From: Bacteroidota bacterium
GTDB taxonomy: Bacteria; Bacteroidota; Rhodothermia; Rhodothermales; Bin80
NCBI GenBank assembly: GCA_028873925.1
Contig: JAPPNA010000016.1
Location: forward strand, 1 to 37,496
DNA: 37,496 nt
Reading direction: 5' to 3'
Shown here: positions 37,058-37,496 of the stretch, one piece after another
How positions within the stretch are numbered: the first letter of the stretch is position 1
How the letters are laid out: each line of letters opens with the position of its first letter
Program-made: the position numbers and the translations under genes
Notes under the pieces: generated by a model
Told to the model about the DNA's origin: nothing
Database searches by the model: none
The model's input: the letters and a program-made list of their open reading frames with translations, nothing else

Positions 37058-37195
37058 ATGTTATTCTTTGGATTCCCCGAAATCCTCATTCTACCCGTGG
37101 TTGCAGCTTGGTGGATTTGGATCCTTTGGCTCATGGTTTCATTGACGAAGTTTCTCAAACGTGAGAACAAACGGGTCAGGGAGGACGGGAATTAG
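37058..37195 (+). CDS. Small single-span membrane protein
   Basis: A 45-codon frame from ATG 37058 to TAG 37193. The translation begins MLFFGFPEILILPVV, continues through a Trp-rich hydrophobic span (AAWWIWILWLMV) and ends in a basic, positively charged tail (KFLKRENKRVRED). A strong hydrophobic-then-basic design in one frame is unlikely by chance in this GC-rich DNA. The start MLFFGFPEIL is loosely like TatA, but the Tat amphipathic helix and usual length are missing, so I do not call it TatA. No family recognised. A weak ribosome site. It lies 140 bases after gltD, so it may be a separate unit. Function unknown. Confidence 0.5.
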   Translation: MLFFGFPEILILPVVAAWWIWILWLMVSLTKFLKRENKRVREDGN

Positions 37196-37496
37196 TCCGT
37201 TTTCAACGAACAGCTCCATAATGTCTGCCGGGTGTGGGTAGGGGAGGGCTGTGAGTAACAATCTACCGGAGCCTGGCTGTTGCCATCCGTGTCCTGGATG
37301 GCAGAGGATGGTGGGAGCCAGCCTTGAGGACAGGGGCAGCAATCCTCACCTGCACCGGGCTGTACCCGGGTTGCACAGCTGATCCGGTGAAGTGCGCCGG
37401 GCTGATCAAGCTCGGATCGGTCCGTATGAAGGAATACCACAGATCCCGGATTATTCATGACGATTCGGAATTTCCCGGAATCTGCGCCAAGGATTG
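37196..37496. other. Terminal stretch without a gene, hairpin-containing
   Basis: Open frames on the minus strand here (37139-37342, 37192-37458) have Pro/Cys-rich translations I do not trust. A stem of 8-base arms TGCCATCC/GGATGGCA (37281-37303) and a nearby CCGGG/CCCGG pair suggest structured RNA or an element end. The last 40 bases may start the next gene or its promoter. No family (RNase P, tmRNA, group II intron) was recognised. Confidence 0.35.
37281..37303. repeat. Inverted repeat near the right edge
   Basis: TGCCATCC (37281-37288) and GGATGGCA (37296-37303) are perfect 8-base arms around a 7-base loop. With the neighbouring CCGGG/CCCGG stem it could fold as a small structured RNA or act as a terminator for the small membrane-protein gene on the plus strand. 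No T-run. Confidence 0.4.

Noticed and set aside
37058-37195. TatA identity for the small membrane protein
   Set aside because: Only the first ten residues are vaguely similar; the amphipathic helix and FG hinge of TatA are missing.
37200-37460. Group II intron or RNase P RNA
   Set aside because: Hairpins are visible, but no domain V-like or conserved P4 sequence was found.

Overview
The window looks like chromosomal DNA from a GC-rich member of the Bacteroidota side of the tree, most likely a Rhodothermia/Balneola-type lineage. This is inferred from gene content, not from a phylogenetic marker. Supporting markers are a GWxTD-domain secreted protein, a DUF3276/PUR-type nucleic-acid binding protein, a TonB receptor (carboxypeptidase-D-like regulatory domain) followed by a DUF4249-type lipoprotein, BshC (bacillithiol synthesis) and a 6-bladed beta-propeller lipoprotein. 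Strong Shine-Dalgarno sites are rare, and many genes overlap by a few bases (ATGA, TGATG, TTGA).

Layout. Positions 1-2495 are a decayed accessory zone: a minus-strand ISNCY/ISDol1-like transposase broken by frameshifts and stops, then about 1.1 kb with no convincing gene but two tight hairpins. Positions 2496-5664 hold a compact two-gene cassette: a C5-cytosine DNA methyltransferase and a GHKL (Hsp90/MORC-like) ATPase with a PD-(D/E)XK-like C-terminal region. This is the best candidate for an unusual restriction or defence system. A possible gene remnant (5693-5890) follows. Positions 5960-9558 are a tightly packed operon: GWxTD protein, AsnRS with a charged insertion, and an iodotyrosine-deiodinase-like flavoprotein. 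Positions 9808-12533 carry minus-strand genes for a propeller lipoprotein and a DUF3524-type tRNA-queuosine mannosyltransferase homologue. Positions 12876-14213 encode a stand-alone AAA_21-type ATPase. Positions 14436-19941 form a long plus-strand run: recX, DUF3276, hisD, hisC, bifunctional nuclease (DUF151+UVR), bshC.

Positions 19951-23708 hold a sulfatase and an N-acetylneuraminate-lyase-like aldolase (minus strand), divergent from an Nramp-fold transporter that lacks the classic metal-binding motif. Positions 23702-25626 hold mscS and folD (minus strand). Positions 25677-28777 hold the TonB receptor and DUF4249-type lipoprotein. Positions 28788-30608 hold an HTH-PP2C phosphatase and a TorF-like outer-membrane protein (minus strand). 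Positions 30980-36918 encode glutamate synthase, gltB and gltD. The end carries a 45-codon single-span membrane protein and a hairpin-containing tail.

Most of the window is ordinary metabolism: nitrogen assimilation, histidine synthesis, one-carbon folate, translation and low-molecular-weight thiol. The parts that stand apart are the methyltransferase/GHKL pair, the lone ATPase, the HTH-phosphatase fusion, the divergent Nramp protein and the deiodinase-like flavoprotein. No tRNA, rRNA or CRISPR array was recognised.
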